DNA of 64,000 bases from Flavobacterium sp. (GTDB taxonomy: Bacteria > Bacteroidota > Bacteroidia > Flavobacteriales > Flavobacteriaceae). Every line of letters starts with the position of its first letter. The first letter of the stretch is position 1. The notes under the pieces are model-generated. The model was not told where the DNA came from. It saw nothing but the letters and a program-made list of their open reading frames with translations, and did no database searches. The position numbers and the translations under genes were made by a program. Shown here one piece after another: positions 7,241-16,628 of this stretch. Location of the stretch: contig NZ_PNNA01000055.1 in the NCBI RefSeq assembly GCF_013823965.1, positions 58,503 through 122,502 of the forward strand. Direction: 5' to 3'.

Positions 7241-8107
7241 ATGGGAATGAAAAAATTTTTTTCTTTTGTGTTAGTGTTTCTTACCGTAGGATATGCCACT
7301 GCACAAGATGACTTATTAGATCAACTAAATGCCGAAAAATCGAATGTAAAAGACAAAGAAACTACCGCTTTCAAGGGACTGCAAATCTGTAACATGCAAT
7401 CTACAAAGATGACGGCTAAAGGCGAATGGTATATGGTAATTTCGCACCGTTTTGGCGATTTGACCCTTGGATTGGACAATTTTTTTGGATTAGACAATGC
7501 TATGACAAAAATCGGGGGTATTTATGGCGTTACAAACTGGTTGTCACTTGGTGCATCGAGGCATACTTACAACAAATTATATGAATTGACAGCCAAATAT
7601 AAATTCGCAGACCAAATAACAAATGGTTTCCCCTTGACCATTGTTGGTTACAATACCATGGATATAAATACGGCCTTGAGTACAGATCAATATCCCAATT
7701 TAAAAGCTACAAATCGATTGGCATACAGTTCACAATTACTGATGTCCAGAAAATTTTCTGAAGCTCTTTCTTTTGAAGTGGGAGGAGTTTATGTTCACAA
7801 AAATCTTTTTGACGAATCACAAGAGCTAGAAAATCAATATCTGGTCGCGGCAGGAGGAAGATGTAAATTATCTAAAAGATTAAGCGTGAATTTAGATTAT
7901 GCCTACAAAGTAAATCAGTTGGAGAATGCTCCTTTATACCAGAATCCGTTGACTTTAGGTTTAGATATAGAAACTGGAGGACATGTTTTTCAAATGGTTT
8001 TTTCCAATAGCCAACCAATGAATGATGTTTCGGTATTTACCAATGCAACTGGTAATTGGAACGGAGGAAGTCTGTATTTTGGTTTTAACATGTACCGCGT
8101 TTTTTAA
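7241..8107 (+). CDS. DUF5777-type outer-membrane beta-barrel protein
   Basis: A 288-residue protein with a signal peptide cleaved near YATAQ. The rest has alternating amphipathic beta-strands (GEWYMVISHRFGDLTLG, YGVTNWLSLGASRHTYNKLYELTAKYKF) and an aromatic C-terminus (MYRVF), as expected for an outer-membrane barrel. I recognise it as DUF5777-like. Adjacent genes encode a cytochrome-like lipoprotein and YceI, which suggests a shared outer-membrane function, possibly a porin-type sheath or a binding barrel. That functional link is inference. The alternative start is ATG at 7247. Confidence 0.75.
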   Translation: MGMKKFFSFVLVFLTVGYATAQDDLLDQLNAEKSNVKDKETTAFKGLQICNMQSTKMTAKGEWYMVISHRFGDLTLGLDNFFGLDNAMTKIGGIYGVTNWLSLGASRHTYNKLYELTAKYKFADQITNGFPLTIVGYNTMDINTALSTDQYPNLKATNRLAYSSQLLMSRKFSEALSFEVGGVYVHKNLFDESQELENQYLVAAGGRCKLSKRLSVNLDYAYKVNQLENAPLYQNPLTLGLDIETGGHVFQMVFSNSQPMNDVSVFTNATGNWNGGSLYFGFNMYRVF

Positions 8108-8125
8108 AAAATAAAAAGATAAATT

Positions 8126-8464
8126 ATGAAAAAAACAATAATAATGATACTATTTGTGGCAGGTGCATTCCTAGCTTCATGCGAGTCCAATACCTACAAT
8201 GAAATATCCGTTGTGGTAACAAATCCCACTTACACTGCAAATATTGAACCCGTCATCAAAGCGAACTGCATTGGCTGCCATTCTGCGGGAGGCACATACC
8301 CAACTTTGACGACTTACGCGCAAGTAAAAGTTTCAACTTCAACTGGAAATTTACTATGTAGAATCGACAAAACTTGTGGCTCGGTAATGCCTCCAAACGG
8401 AGCTCTGGCAACTCCAACAATAGATATGATTAAACTTTGGCAACAACAAGGATTCATAAATTAA
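8126..8464 (+). CDS. Monohaem cytochrome c-like lipoprotein
   Basis: A 112-residue lipoprotein (lipobox FLASC, Cys19). CIGCH at 48-52 is a classic c-type haem site, preceded by the IEPVIKANC helix typical of small cytochrome c domains. A later VMPPNG offers the methionine sixth ligand. Two further cysteines (NLLCRIDKTCG) could form a disulfide. It is short but complete for a class I-like domain, and probably sits in the outer membrane through its lipid. Its context in the operon suggests electron transfer with the DUF5777 barrel and YceI protein. Confidence 0.8.
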   Translation: MKKTIIMILFVAGAFLASCESNTYNEISVVVTNPTYTANIEPVIKANCIGCHSAGGTYPTLTTYAQVKVSTSTGNLLCRIDKTCGSVMPPNGALATPTIDMIKLWQQQGFIN

Positions 8465-8476
8465 ACAACATAAAAA

Positions 8477-9022
8477 ATGAAAAAAGGAATAATTTTAGGC
8501 ATATGCTTTTTAGTGGGAAACATGGTTTTTTCCCAGAAAATGATGACTCGTACAGGTGAAATAAAATTTGAAGCTTCCATGCCCGCTTTTGAAGAAATCG
8601 CTGGAAAAAACAATAGCGTATCTTGTATTCTGGATGAAGCCACTGGTGATTTTGTGGCATTGGCATTGATAAAAGCATTCAAGTTCAAATCACCATTAAT
8701 GGAAGAACATTTTAATGAAAACTATATGGAATCTTCTAAATTTCCCAAAGCAACTTTCAAAGGCAAAATTGCAAATTTTGATGCAAAAAAAATATCCTCC
8801 AAAAAAACAGAATTTGATTTAGAAGGAGATTTGACCATTCACGGCATAACCCAAAAAATTAAAACGAAACTGACACTTGTACTGAATGCCGGCAAAATTA
8901 CGGCAACAAGTCTGATTTTGGTCAAACCACAAGATTACAACATTGAAATCCCCAGTCTTGTAAAAGGCAAAATTGCCGAAAACGCAAAAGTTTCCATCAA
9001 TTTTATTCTTGCGGCAAATTAG
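8477..9022 (+). CDS. YceI family periplasmic lipid-binding protein
   Basis: The 181-residue protein has a signal peptide ending at NMVFSQ and the YceI lipocalin-like barrel: TGEIKFEASMP, the fold's KFPKATFKGKI, and LTIHGITQKIKTKLTL. YceI proteins bind polyisoprenoid chains, and some family members bind quinone-like lipids. It is last in the operon beginning at 6813, 12 bases after the cytochrome-like gene and followed by a strong terminator. Co-expression with cytochrome-like lipoproteins makes a quinone or isoprenoid link plausible but unproven. Confidence 0.88.
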   Translation: MKKGIILGICFLVGNMVFSQKMMTRTGEIKFEASMPAFEEIAGKNNSVSCILDEATGDFVALALIKAFKFKSPLMEEHFNENYMESSKFPKATFKGKIANFDAKKISSKKTEFDLEGDLTIHGITQKIKTKLTLVLNAGKITATSLILVKPQDYNIEIPSLVKGKIAENAKVSINFILAAN

Positions 9023-9090
9023 ATTTCATAAACAATAAGAAGTTCAAAAGTAACGGTCGAGTTGCATTTATAAATTTAGGATTTCCCATA

Positions 9091-9120
9091 AAAAAAGACC
9101 TCAAATTGAGGTCTTTTTTT
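9091..9120. terminator. Bidirectional terminator between yceI-like gene and argS
   Basis: An A-run, GACCTCAA, a minimal loop, TTGAGGTC and a T-run form a near-perfect stem flanked by A and T tracts. It serves the convergent genes ending at 9022 and 9136. Confidence 0.85.
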
Positions 9121-9135
9121 TGCTTTATACTGAAA

Positions 9136-10914
9136 TTACATTCTATCTGGAACATCAATTCCCAATAATTGAAAGGCCAATGCAATCGTGTCGGCCACCT
9201 TTTTGGAAAGCTGGACACGGAATATTTTTTTGTCTAAATCCTCTTCTCCCAAAATGGAAACGGCTTGGTAAAACGAATTGTATTCGCGAACCAAATCATA
9301 AGTATAGTTGGCAATCAAGGCCGGACTGTGACTTTGGGCCGCATTCTGGATTACTTCAGGGAACAATTCGAGTTGTTTGATCAATTCTTTTTCTTTTTCG
9401 TGCAACTCGGCAACGCTCGATGTCGCAGTAAAATCGAAATCGGCTTTGCGAATAATCGACTGGATTCTGGCATAAGTATATTGAATGAAAGAGCCGGTGT
9501 TTCCTGCAAAATCAACCGATTCAGCTGGATCAAAAAGGATTCGTTTCTTTGGATCGACTTTCAAAATATAATATTTCAAGGCTCCCAATCCGATAGTTTT
9601 GTACAATTTAGATTTTTCTTCTTCGGAATAACCGTCCAATTTCCCTAAATCTTCGGCAATTTTTTGGGCGGTATCAGTCATTTCTTGCATCAAATCATCG
9701 GCATCAACAACGGTTCCTTCCCTGGATTTCATTTTTCCGGAAGGCAAATCGACCATTCCATAGGACAAGTGATAAAGATTTTTAGACCAATCAAAACCGA
9801 GTTTTTTCAAGATTAAAAACAATACTTTGAAGTGGTAATCTTGCTCGTTACCCACGGTGTAAACCATTCCGCCAACGTCTGGAAAATCCTTGACGCGCTG
9901 TATGGCAGTTCCAATGTCTTGCGTCATATAAACTGCAGTTCCATCAGAGCGCAAGACGATTTTTCTATCCAAACCCTCATCGGTCAAGTCAATCCAAACC
10001 GAACCGTCTGGATCTTTTTCGAAAATGCCTTTTTCCAAACCAATTTGCACGACGTCTTTCCCCAATAAATACGTATTGCTTTCGTAATAATAGCTATCGA
10101 AATTGACTCCCAAATTTTTGTAGGTTGTGGCAAAACCGTCATAAACCCATTGGTTCATCTTTTTCCAAAGTGCAATTACCTCGGCATCTCCAGCTTCCCA
10201 TTTTAACAGCATTTCTTGTGCTTCTAGAATGATTGGCGCTTGTTTTTTGGCCTCGTCTTCGGTTTTCCCTTCAGACATTAATTGGGTGATTTGTTCTTTA
10301 TACGCTTTGTCAAAAGCCACGTAATAATTTCCAACCAGTTTGTCGCCTTTCAACCCCGTGGACTCCGGAGTTTCACCGTTTCCAAATTTTTGCCAAGCCA
10401 ACATCGACTTGCAAATATGGATTCCACGATCGTTGATGATTTGGGTTTTATACACTTTCTTGCCCGAAGCCTTGATGATTTCGGCAACGGAATAGCCCAA
10501 AAGATTGTTTCGAACGTGGCCCAAGTGCAAGGGTTTATTGGTGTTTGGCGAGGAATATTCGACCATTATGGCTTTGTCATCCGGACTGGGAACAACGAAA
10601 CCAAATTTGTCCTCTTTTCGAATGTCATTGAAAAAATTCAAATAATATTCATCGGAAATAACGATATTCAAAAATCCTGAAACGACGTTGAAACGACTCA
10701 CTTCAGCCACATTTTCGACTAAATAGTTTCCAATTTTATTTCCTAATTCGACCGGATTGCTTTTGATGACTTTCAATAAGGGAAAAATCACCATCGTGAT
10801 GTCGCCTTCAAACTCTTTGCGTGTGGTTTGAAATTCAACTTTGTCTATGGCAACGTCAAATAAAGCTTGAACCGCTTTTTCTATGGAAGGCTTCAATATC
10901 TGGGATAATGTCAT
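9136..10914 (-). CDS. argS: Arginyl-tRNA synthetase
   Basis: A 592-residue class I aminoacyl-tRNA synthetase that charges tRNA-Arg in the cytosol. An Arg-tRNA synthetase N-terminal domain (about 5-90) precedes the catalytic core, with the HIGH motif as HLGH at 130-133 (SSPNTNKPLHLGHVRNN). A KMSKS-like KMKSREGTVV follows, and the C-terminal DALR anticodon-binding domain (about 470-592) includes YTYDLVREYNSFYQ. Length is normal for Bacteroidota ArgS. A minus-strand TATATTTG box at 10945-10938 lies 24 bases upstream of the ATG. Confidence 0.97.
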   Translation of the reverse strand: MTLSQILKPSIEKAVQALFDVAIDKVEFQTTRKEFEGDITMVIFPLLKVIKSNPVELGNKIGNYLVENVAEVSRFNVVSGFLNIVISDEYYLNFFNDIRKEDKFGFVVPSPDDKAIMVEYSSPNTNKPLHLGHVRNNLLGYSVAEIIKASGKKVYKTQIINDRGIHICKSMLAWQKFGNGETPESTGLKGDKLVGNYYVAFDKAYKEQITQLMSEGKTEDEAKKQAPIILEAQEMLLKWEAGDAEVIALWKKMNQWVYDGFATTYKNLGVNFDSYYYESNTYLLGKDVVQIGLEKGIFEKDPDGSVWIDLTDEGLDRKIVLRSDGTAVYMTQDIGTAIQRVKDFPDVGGMVYTVGNEQDYHFKVLFLILKKLGFDWSKNLYHLSYGMVDLPSGKMKSREGTVVDADDLMQEMTDTAQKIAEDLGKLDGYSEEEKSKLYKTIGLGALKYYILKVDPKKRILFDPAESVDFAGNTGSFIQYTYARIQSIIRKADFDFTATSSVAELHEKEKELIKQLELFPEVIQNAAQSHSPALIANYTYDLVREYNSFYQAVSILGEEDLDKKIFRVQLSKKVADTIALAFQLLGIDVPDRM

Positions 10915-10937
10915 TTTTTGTATTGATTTTAAGGCTG

Positions 10938-10945
10938 CAAATATA
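10938..10945 (-). promoter_or_regulatory. -7 element for argS
   Basis: TATATTTG on the minus strand matches TAnnTTTG, 23 bases from the argS start codon. No convincing -33 element. Confidence 0.5.
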
Positions 10946-11124
10946 GGAATTTAAGAGGGAATTTCTTTTAGATTTTTATGAAATAAAATGAAGCCATTTT
11001 CGTTTAGTTTTGCGGCATAAACGACTCAATATCTTGTTTTTAGGTCATACCTATTGGAACCAAGCATGAAATTATTAATATTGTATGTTTTATTGCTAAA
11101 AATTTCTTTAATTTGAGTGCCTTA

Positions 11125-11132
11125 TATTTTTG
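11125..11132 (+). promoter_or_regulatory. -7 element deciding the start of the T9SS repeat protein
   Basis: TATTTTTG lies 19 bases before ATG 11152. The frame is open upstream to a TTG at 11113, but that codon precedes this promoter element and would add residues before the signal peptide, so ATG 11152 is the start. Confidence 0.5.
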
Positions 11133-11151
11133 CCCCAAAATATATTTCATC

Positions 11152-14100
11152 ATGAAAAAAAGCCTACTTCTCATAATTTTCTTCTTTTGGATAGGATGCT
11201 TTTCACAGGCTATTATCGTTGACACCAACACGTATACCATTCCGGAATTAGTCACCAGTATTTTGGTAAACAAATCCTGCGTTCCGGTAAGCAATATTAC
11301 TTGGAGAACCGGAACAAATTTTGGTTCCACAAACGGAATTGGCCATTTTGACAACACTAATCCCTCTTTTCCACTGTCGAGTGGCGTAATTTTGAGTACC
11401 GGCAATGTGGCCAATGCTCCAGGACCAAACACAACTGAACTTAATGACGGCAATGCAGCTTGGTCTGGCGATACCGATTTAGAAAACACGCTTTTAGCTG
11501 CAGGAATTACGATGCATTCGGCAAATGCTACGGTGTTGGAATTTGACTTTATCCCTTTTTCTCCAAACTTCAATTTTCAGTTTTTATTTGCCTCTGAAGA
11601 ATATGGTACTTTTCAATGTCAATTTTCGGATGCTTTTGCTTTTTTGCTGACCAATGTTTCCACGGGAGTTACCACAAACCTTGCCGTTGTTCCGAGTACC
11701 ACGATTCCTATTTCGGTGGTCACCATTCGTAATTCATTGTACAACTCGTCCTGTTCTTCAGAAAACCCAAGCTATTTTGGAGCATTCAATGGTGGTTCCA
11801 ATGCGACAGGTTCCGCAACAAATTTTAATGGTCAAACCGTTATCATGAATGCCTCCTCTACAACTTTAGTCCCAAATACTCCTTATCACATCAAACTTGT
11901 AATTGCTGACAGACAGGATAATCAAGCGGATTCCGCCATATTTTTGGGTGCCAATAGTTTTAATGTTGGTCAAGATGTTTTAGGCCAAGATTTGACTTTG
12001 GCCAACAATACCGCTGTTTGTGCTAATGATACCCATACCATAACTTCGGGATTAAATCCAGCGATTTATTCTTTTGTTTGGTCATTTAACGGAAACCCAA
12101 TAGGTGGAGACACGCCTGATTTAACAGTAAACCAACCCGGCATTTACGGCCTTACTTATACCATTAAATCTACAGGTTGCATTGTAACTACCGACTTTAT
12201 AAATGTTGAATATTACAATCCAATAACAACTCCTGATCCTGTAGATTTATTCCAATGTGATTCCGGGCTGGCAAATTTTACTTTCGATTTGTCTTTTAAT
12301 ACGGCTATCGTGACTGTTCCCGGAACGCAAATAAGTTACCACGCAACATCGGCAGATGCCCTTTCGAACAGTAATCCGTTGCCTAATAATTATGCTGTGG
12401 CGGCGGGAAGTTTGCCGCTTACAATTTGGATGAGAATTTCTGACATAACCACAAATTGCGCCATTGCAAAGCCGTTTCAATTAGAACTTACGCCACCACC
12501 GGTTGCCAATTCACCCGGAAACATGAGTTTATGCGAAACTATACCTCAATCAAATGTTGCCGATTTTGATATTTCTCTCCAAACAGCTGCAGTTTTAGGA
12601 GCACAATCGCCGGCAATTTATGATGTTTCGTATCATATCAATGCTTCCGATGCCAATTCAGGAATAAATCCCATCAATCCTTCTGCAATTTTTACTTCAG
12701 GGAATGCAACCCTATTTGTGAGAGTTCAAAATAGAACCGATGTCACTTGTTTCAATACTACAAGTTTTAATCTGATCGTGATTTCAAGACCTACTTTGGA
12801 CCTTATTCCTGACCAGTTTGTTTGCCTGGGTTTTACCTTGCCAGCACTTGTTAATCCTGGAAATTACTATTCTGGAACAAACAAAGGGTTGCCAATGTTA
12901 CATGCCGGCGATGTCATAACGACTGATTCCGATATATTTATTTATAATGAAACTGGAGGTACACCAAGTTGTTCTAACGAAAGGAGTTTTCACGTGGAAA
13001 TTGTTACACCGGCTGACATTAGACCGGCCGATATAAATACTTGCGACCAATATATTTTACCAACTTTAGGTTTTGGAACCCGATATTTTACATTGCCGGG
13101 TGGGCCTGCTGGTGGTGGCACGGAACTTTTTGGAGGCAATGCAATAACAACTCCCGGAACAAACTTAATTTATACTTATTTTGTTTCAACAGATATTGTT
13201 CCTTGTGAACTTCAGACTAAATTTGAAATTATCATAAACGTTACGCCAACAATAGCTGCCATTTCTAATGTTTTTGATTGTTTGTCCCATGATTTGCCTC
13301 CATTAACCGTTGGGAATTATTACACATTTGATTCCGCAACTGGAATTTACACCCCAGCATCTTCGCCAATAACGACCACAACGACTCTTTATGTTTTTGC
13401 AACAAATAATGGATGCAGAACTCCAAACACCATCTTTACGGTTTATATTGACACCGTAGGTCTAACTGATGTAACCCAATGCCAACCTTATAATTTGCCT
13501 CCCGCACCTGTTGGAGAATATCGTGATGCAGCAAGTGGTAGTGGAAACATAATTCCTCCAGGATTAATTTCTCAAACTAAAAAAGTATATATATATGTTC
13601 CGGGAGCCGGAACTCCAAATTGCACCGATGATGATTTTTTTACAATTACCATAAATGCTCCGTTTTTAACCACGCCAACTAATGTTATCGAATGTGCCAG
13701 CTATTTATTGCCCGTTCAAGTTGATGGCGGCAAGTATTATACCTTGCCTGGCGGGCCAACAACTGCTGGCAATATTGAATTAATTCCAAATGTCGATACG
13801 ATAACCACGACTACGACCATATATATTTACAAACCATCAGCAACTGTTGCGGGTTGTTTTAATGAAAAACCTTGGCTAATTACCATAAACCAAAAACCAA
13901 TTATAGATTCCAGAGCTAATATTGAACAATGCAGTTCTTATGTTTTAAGTCCTTTAACAAATGGAAATTACTTTGATGATCCAAATGGCGTAAACCCTCT
14001 AGCCGCAGGAACTGTCATTAGCACGAACGACAGGATTTATATTTATGCCGCACATCCGAACGACCCTTTTTGTTATAGTGAAAACTTTTTCGACATTTCC

Positions 14101-15411
14101 ATAAATGGCGTTGAAGCGGATGCTGTTCCAGCACAATTATCGTATTGCGAAAGTTTTACTTTTCCTGCATTGCCAACCGCAAATAATTTTTATTATGATG
14201 CACCGGGAGGCCCTTTGGGCGGAGGAAATAGAATTCCATTTGGTACCACGGTAACGGCAGCAAATGTTCTGCCAACCTACTATATTTACTATGAAACCGG
14301 TGATAGATTGAATTGCAGCGACGAAAATCCGTTTAGCATTACCATAGTTCCTAAACCGGTGACCAATCCAGTCAACCCCTTGGAAACCTGCGACACTTTT
14401 GGTGCAAACGACGGTGTTTTCCAATTTGATTTGACCACTTTAGCCATTAGAAATCAAGTTTTAAACGGACAATTTCCTGACATTGATTTTACGTTGTCCT
14501 TTTTCACCTCTTTGGCTGCAGCCAATAATGCCAATGCTGTTCCCATAGCGAATCCTGCTGATTACCAAAACGACAATCCATTTACGGACAGTGTTTGGAT
14601 TCGGGTGGCCAACAATACCATAACGAATCCTTGTTTTGCTGTGGTTGAATTGAAATTAATCGTTAATCCCTTGCCCAATATTCAATTAAACCCGGAATAT
14701 TTTATTTGTGAAGATTATGAAACGGGAACTTTATTGAATCCAGCTACTCTAAATACAGGGTTGACAGCATCAAATTATGTATTTGAGTGGACACTTGACG
14801 GAAATCCATTTGGTGGAAACATATCCTCAATTACGACCTCCCAAATTGGAGATTATACCGTAAAAGTCACAAACACAAATACAAATTGCATCAATACGTT
14901 TGTATCCAAAGTTTCTAAATATGCACCATATCTCGAAATTACGTATAGTGATGCCTTTGAAAATCCATCTTTTATTTCCGTGAATGTTTTAGGGGTTGGA
15001 TCTGGAAATTATGAATATCAGATTGATGATTCTCTTTTTCAAGACAGCAATATCTTTAATAATGTTGCTGCGGGCGAACATATTATTTCGGTTCGAGATA
15101 AAAACGGGCATTGTAATCCAGCTCCTATTGATGCCGTAATCATCAATTATCCCAAGTTTTTTACACCAAACGGTGACGGTATTCACGATACTTGGAATAT
15201 TACCCATTTATTATCGACAAATTCAAGTGCGCCCATATTCATTTTTGACCGATACGGAAAATTAATCAAGGAAATTACACCTTCAACCGATGGCTGGAAT
15301 GGAATGTTTAACGGACAACCATTGCCATCCACCGATTATTGGTTTACTGTGGATTACTCAGAAAAAGGAACTGCAAAAACTTTTAAATCTCATTTTACGC
15401 TGAAAAGATGA
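11152..15411 (+). CDS. Giant T9SS-secreted repeat protein with type-B sorting domain
   Basis: A 1,419-residue exported protein. The signal peptide (1-18, ending CFSQA) is followed by a choice-of-anchor-L-like domain to about residue 270, with SSGVILSTGN and an FLFASEEYGTFQCQFSDAFA segment. Next come repeated beta modules, each bounded by two cysteines. Three are long modules (about 92-100 residues). Seven are shorter modules (about 65-80 residues, residues about 547-1068) of the form C-x-Y-x-LP, GxYY, ITT, IYIY, C-x-x-E-x-x-F-x-I-x-I. The C-terminus (about 1330-1419) is a gliding-motility/T9SS type-B sorting domain: FFTPNGDGIHDTWNI, FDRYGKLI, STDGWNGMFNGQPLPSTDYW. It is probably a surface adhesin or secreted matrix protein; the ligand is unknown. 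Confidence 0.9.
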   Translation: MKKSLLLIIFFFWIGCFSQAIIVDTNTYTIPELVTSILVNKSCVPVSNITWRTGTNFGSTNGIGHFDNTNPSFPLSSGVILSTGNVANAPGPNTTELNDGNAAWSGDTDLENTLLAAGITMHSANATVLEFDFIPFSPNFNFQFLFASEEYGTFQCQFSDAFAFLLTNVSTGVTTNLAVVPSTTIPISVVTIRNSLYNSSCSSENPSYFGAFNGGSNATGSATNFNGQTVIMNASSTTLVPNTPYHIKLVIADRQDNQADSAIFLGANSFNVGQDVLGQDLTLANNTAVCANDTHTITSGLNPAIYSFVWSFNGNPIGGDTPDLTVNQPGIYGLTYTIKSTGCIVTTDFINVEYYNPITTPDPVDLFQCDSGLANFTFDLSFNTAIVTVPGTQISYHATSADALSNSNPLPNNYAVAAGSLPLTIWMRISDITTNCAIAKPFQLELTPPPVANSPGNMSLCETIPQSNVADFDISLQTAAVLGAQSPAIYDVSYHINASDANSGINPINPSAIFTSGNATLFVRVQNRTDVTCFNTTSFNLIVISRPTLDLIPDQFVCLGFTLPALVNPGNYYSGTNKGLPMLHAGDVITTDSDIFIYNETGGTPSCSNERSFHVEIVTPADIRPADINTCDQYILPTLGFGTRYFTLPGGPAGGGTELFGGNAITTPGTNLIYTYFVSTDIVPCELQTKFEIIINVTPTIAAISNVFDCLSHDLPPLTVGNYYTFDSATGIYTPASSPITTTTTLYVFATNNGCRTPNTIFTVYIDTVGLTDVTQCQPYNLPPAPVGEYRDAASGSGNIIPPGLISQTKKVYIYVPGAGTPNCTDDDFFTITINAPFLTTPTNVIECASYLLPVQVDGGKYYTLPGGPTTAGNIELIPNVDTITTTTTIYIYKPSATVAGCFNEKPWLITINQKPIIDSRANIEQCSSYVLSPLTNGNYFDDPNGVNPLAAGTVISTNDRIYIYAAHPNDPFCYSENFFDISINGVEADAVPAQLSYCESFTFPALPTANNFYYDAPGGPLGGGNRIPFGTTVTAANVLPTYYIYYETGDRLNCSDENPFSITIVPKPVTNPVNPLETCDTFGANDGVFQFDLTTLAIRNQVLNGQFPDIDFTLSFFTSLAAANNANAVPIANPADYQNDNPFTDSVWIRVANNTITNPCFAVVELKLIVNPLPNIQLNPEYFICEDYETGTLLNPATLNTGLTASNYVFEWTLDGNPFGGNISSITTSQIGDYTVKVTNTNTNCINTFVSKVSKYAPYLEITYSDAFENPSFISVNVLGVGSGNYEYQIDDSLFQDSNIFNNVAAGEHIISVRDKNGHCNPAPIDAVIINYPKFFTPNGDGIHDTWNITHLLSTNSSAPIFIFDRYGKLIKEITPSTDGWNGMFNGQPLPSTDYWFTVDYSEKGTAKTFKSHFTLKR
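12790..14358 (+). repeat. Seven tandem two-cysteine modules in the T9SS protein
   Basis: Seven consecutive modules share a cysteine near the start, a Y-x-LP turn, a G-x-YY strand, an ITT/VIST segment, IYIY-type strand, a second cysteine and a final ITI strand. They are diverged in DNA, so this is an old expansion. A different, longer module type flanks them (about 12225-12789 and 14355-14670). Confidence 0.75.
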
Positions 15412-15439
15412 TGATGAATTTTACTTAAGTAGAATTAAT

Positions 15440-16447
15440 TTACCACCTGATAATCGCGCTACCCCAAGTGAATCCACTACCAAAAGCAGCCAAAACCACC
15501 AAATCTCCCGATTTGATTTTTCCTTGTTCCCAAGCTTCAGTCAAAGCAATAGGAATGGATGCTGCTGTAGTATTTCCATATTTTTGGATGTTGTTAAAAA
15601 CTTGGTCGTCTTCTAATTTAAATTTCTTTTGGATGAATTGGGAAATTCGCAAGTTGGCCTGATGCGGAATCAGCATATTGATATCCGAAACTTGTAAATT
15701 ATTGGCTTCCAAACCTTCGTTGATAACTTCCGAAAAACGTACCACGGCATTTTTAAACACAAATTGTCCGTTCATGTAAGGGAAATAACTCTCGTCGTCA
15801 GGATCATTGTCCGCCAAAATATCCGTAACCCATCTTCCGCCCATTCCCGGAGCTTTCACGATAAGTTCCTCGGCGTGTAGTCCTTCAGCATGCAAATGGG
15901 TAGACAAAATTCCTTTCGTCACATCTTCTTCCCTACTCAAAACGGCTGCTCCAGCTCCATCTCCAAAAATCACCGAAACTCCGCGACCACGGGTCGTCAT
16001 GTCTAATCCTGACGATTGCACTTCGGAACCAATAACGAGAATGTTTTTATACATTCCGGTTTTTATGTATTGGTCGGCAACCGAAAGTCCATATACAAAA
16101 CCGGAACACTGGTTTCTCACGTCCAAGGCTCCAACGGTTTTCAAACCCAAATCACGTTGCACCAAAACACCGGGTCCAGGAAAATAATAATCGGGACTAA
16201 GCGTGGCAAAAACGATAAAGTCGATGTCTTCTTTGGCAACGCCGGAACGCTCAATGGCTATTTGGGCTGCCTTGACACCCATAGTTGTTGTGGTATCTTC
16301 TCCCCTAGTGATGTGTCTCCTTTCCTGAATTCCGGTTCTTTCCTGAATCCATTCGTCATTGGTGTCAATTATCTTGGACAAATCATCATTGGTAACAATA
16401 TTTGAAGGAACATAATATCCTAATCCCGCTATTTTTGAATGAAACAT
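15440..16447 (-). CDS. fabH: 3-oxoacyl-ACP synthase III (beta-ketoacyl-ACP synthase III)
   Basis: A 335-residue thiolase-fold enzyme that condenses acetyl-CoA with malonyl-ACP to start fatty acid synthesis. The full triad is visible: Cys114 (DVRNQCSGF), His262 (IPHQAN) and Asn292 (YGNTTAAS). The glycine-rich FGSGFTWGSAIIRW C-terminus is intact. An insertion at about 203-227 (GGRWVTDILADNDPDDE) lengthens it relative to E. coli FabH. It stands alone, without plsX or rpmF, so it could be a second KAS III copy with different primer specificity. Convergent with the upstream T9SS gene; 28 bases separate the stops. Confidence 0.92.
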   Translation of the reverse strand: MFHSKIAGLGYYVPSNIVTNDDLSKIIDTNDEWIQERTGIQERRHITRGEDTTTTMGVKAAQIAIERSGVAKEDIDFIVFATLSPDYYFPGPGVLVQRDLGLKTVGALDVRNQCSGFVYGLSVADQYIKTGMYKNILVIGSEVQSSGLDMTTRGRGVSVIFGDGAGAAVLSREEDVTKGILSTHLHAEGLHAEELIVKAPGMGGRWVTDILADNDPDDESYFPYMNGQFVFKNAVVRFSEVINEGLEANNLQVSDINMLIPHQANLRISQFIQKKFKLEDDQVFNNIQKYGNTTAASIPIALTEAWEQGKIKSGDLVVLAAFGSGFTWGSAIIRW

Positions 16448-16615
16448 ATTTTGTGTTTTTTATTAAAATCAAGTCTAATATAATCATTATTTTGGTAGTG
16501 TCAATATTTGGATCAAAGAAATTAATTTTAGAAAAAAAATATTTTAAATTCCCAATGTACATCGTTCTGTTTCACAATCAAAAAACCTTAAAGAACAACT
16601 TTATTTTTAAAGACT

Positions 16616-16623
16616 TACTTTTG
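16616..16623 (+). promoter_or_regulatory. -7 element only 5 bases before a start codon
   Basis: TACTTTTG fits TAnnTTTG and ends 5 bases before ATG 16629. If used, the transcript would start at or near the start codon, giving a leaderless or very short-leader mRNA. Confidence 0.4.
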
Positions 16624-16628
16624 ATCCC

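Noticed and set aside
8454..8688. Two minus-strand open frames opposite the YceI gene
   Set aside because: Both are antisense to a clear signal-peptide-bearing YceI protein in a tight plus-strand operon.
11113..11151. TTG start upstream of the T9SS repeat protein
   Set aside because: It precedes the -7 box at 11125 and would put residues before a clean signal peptide.
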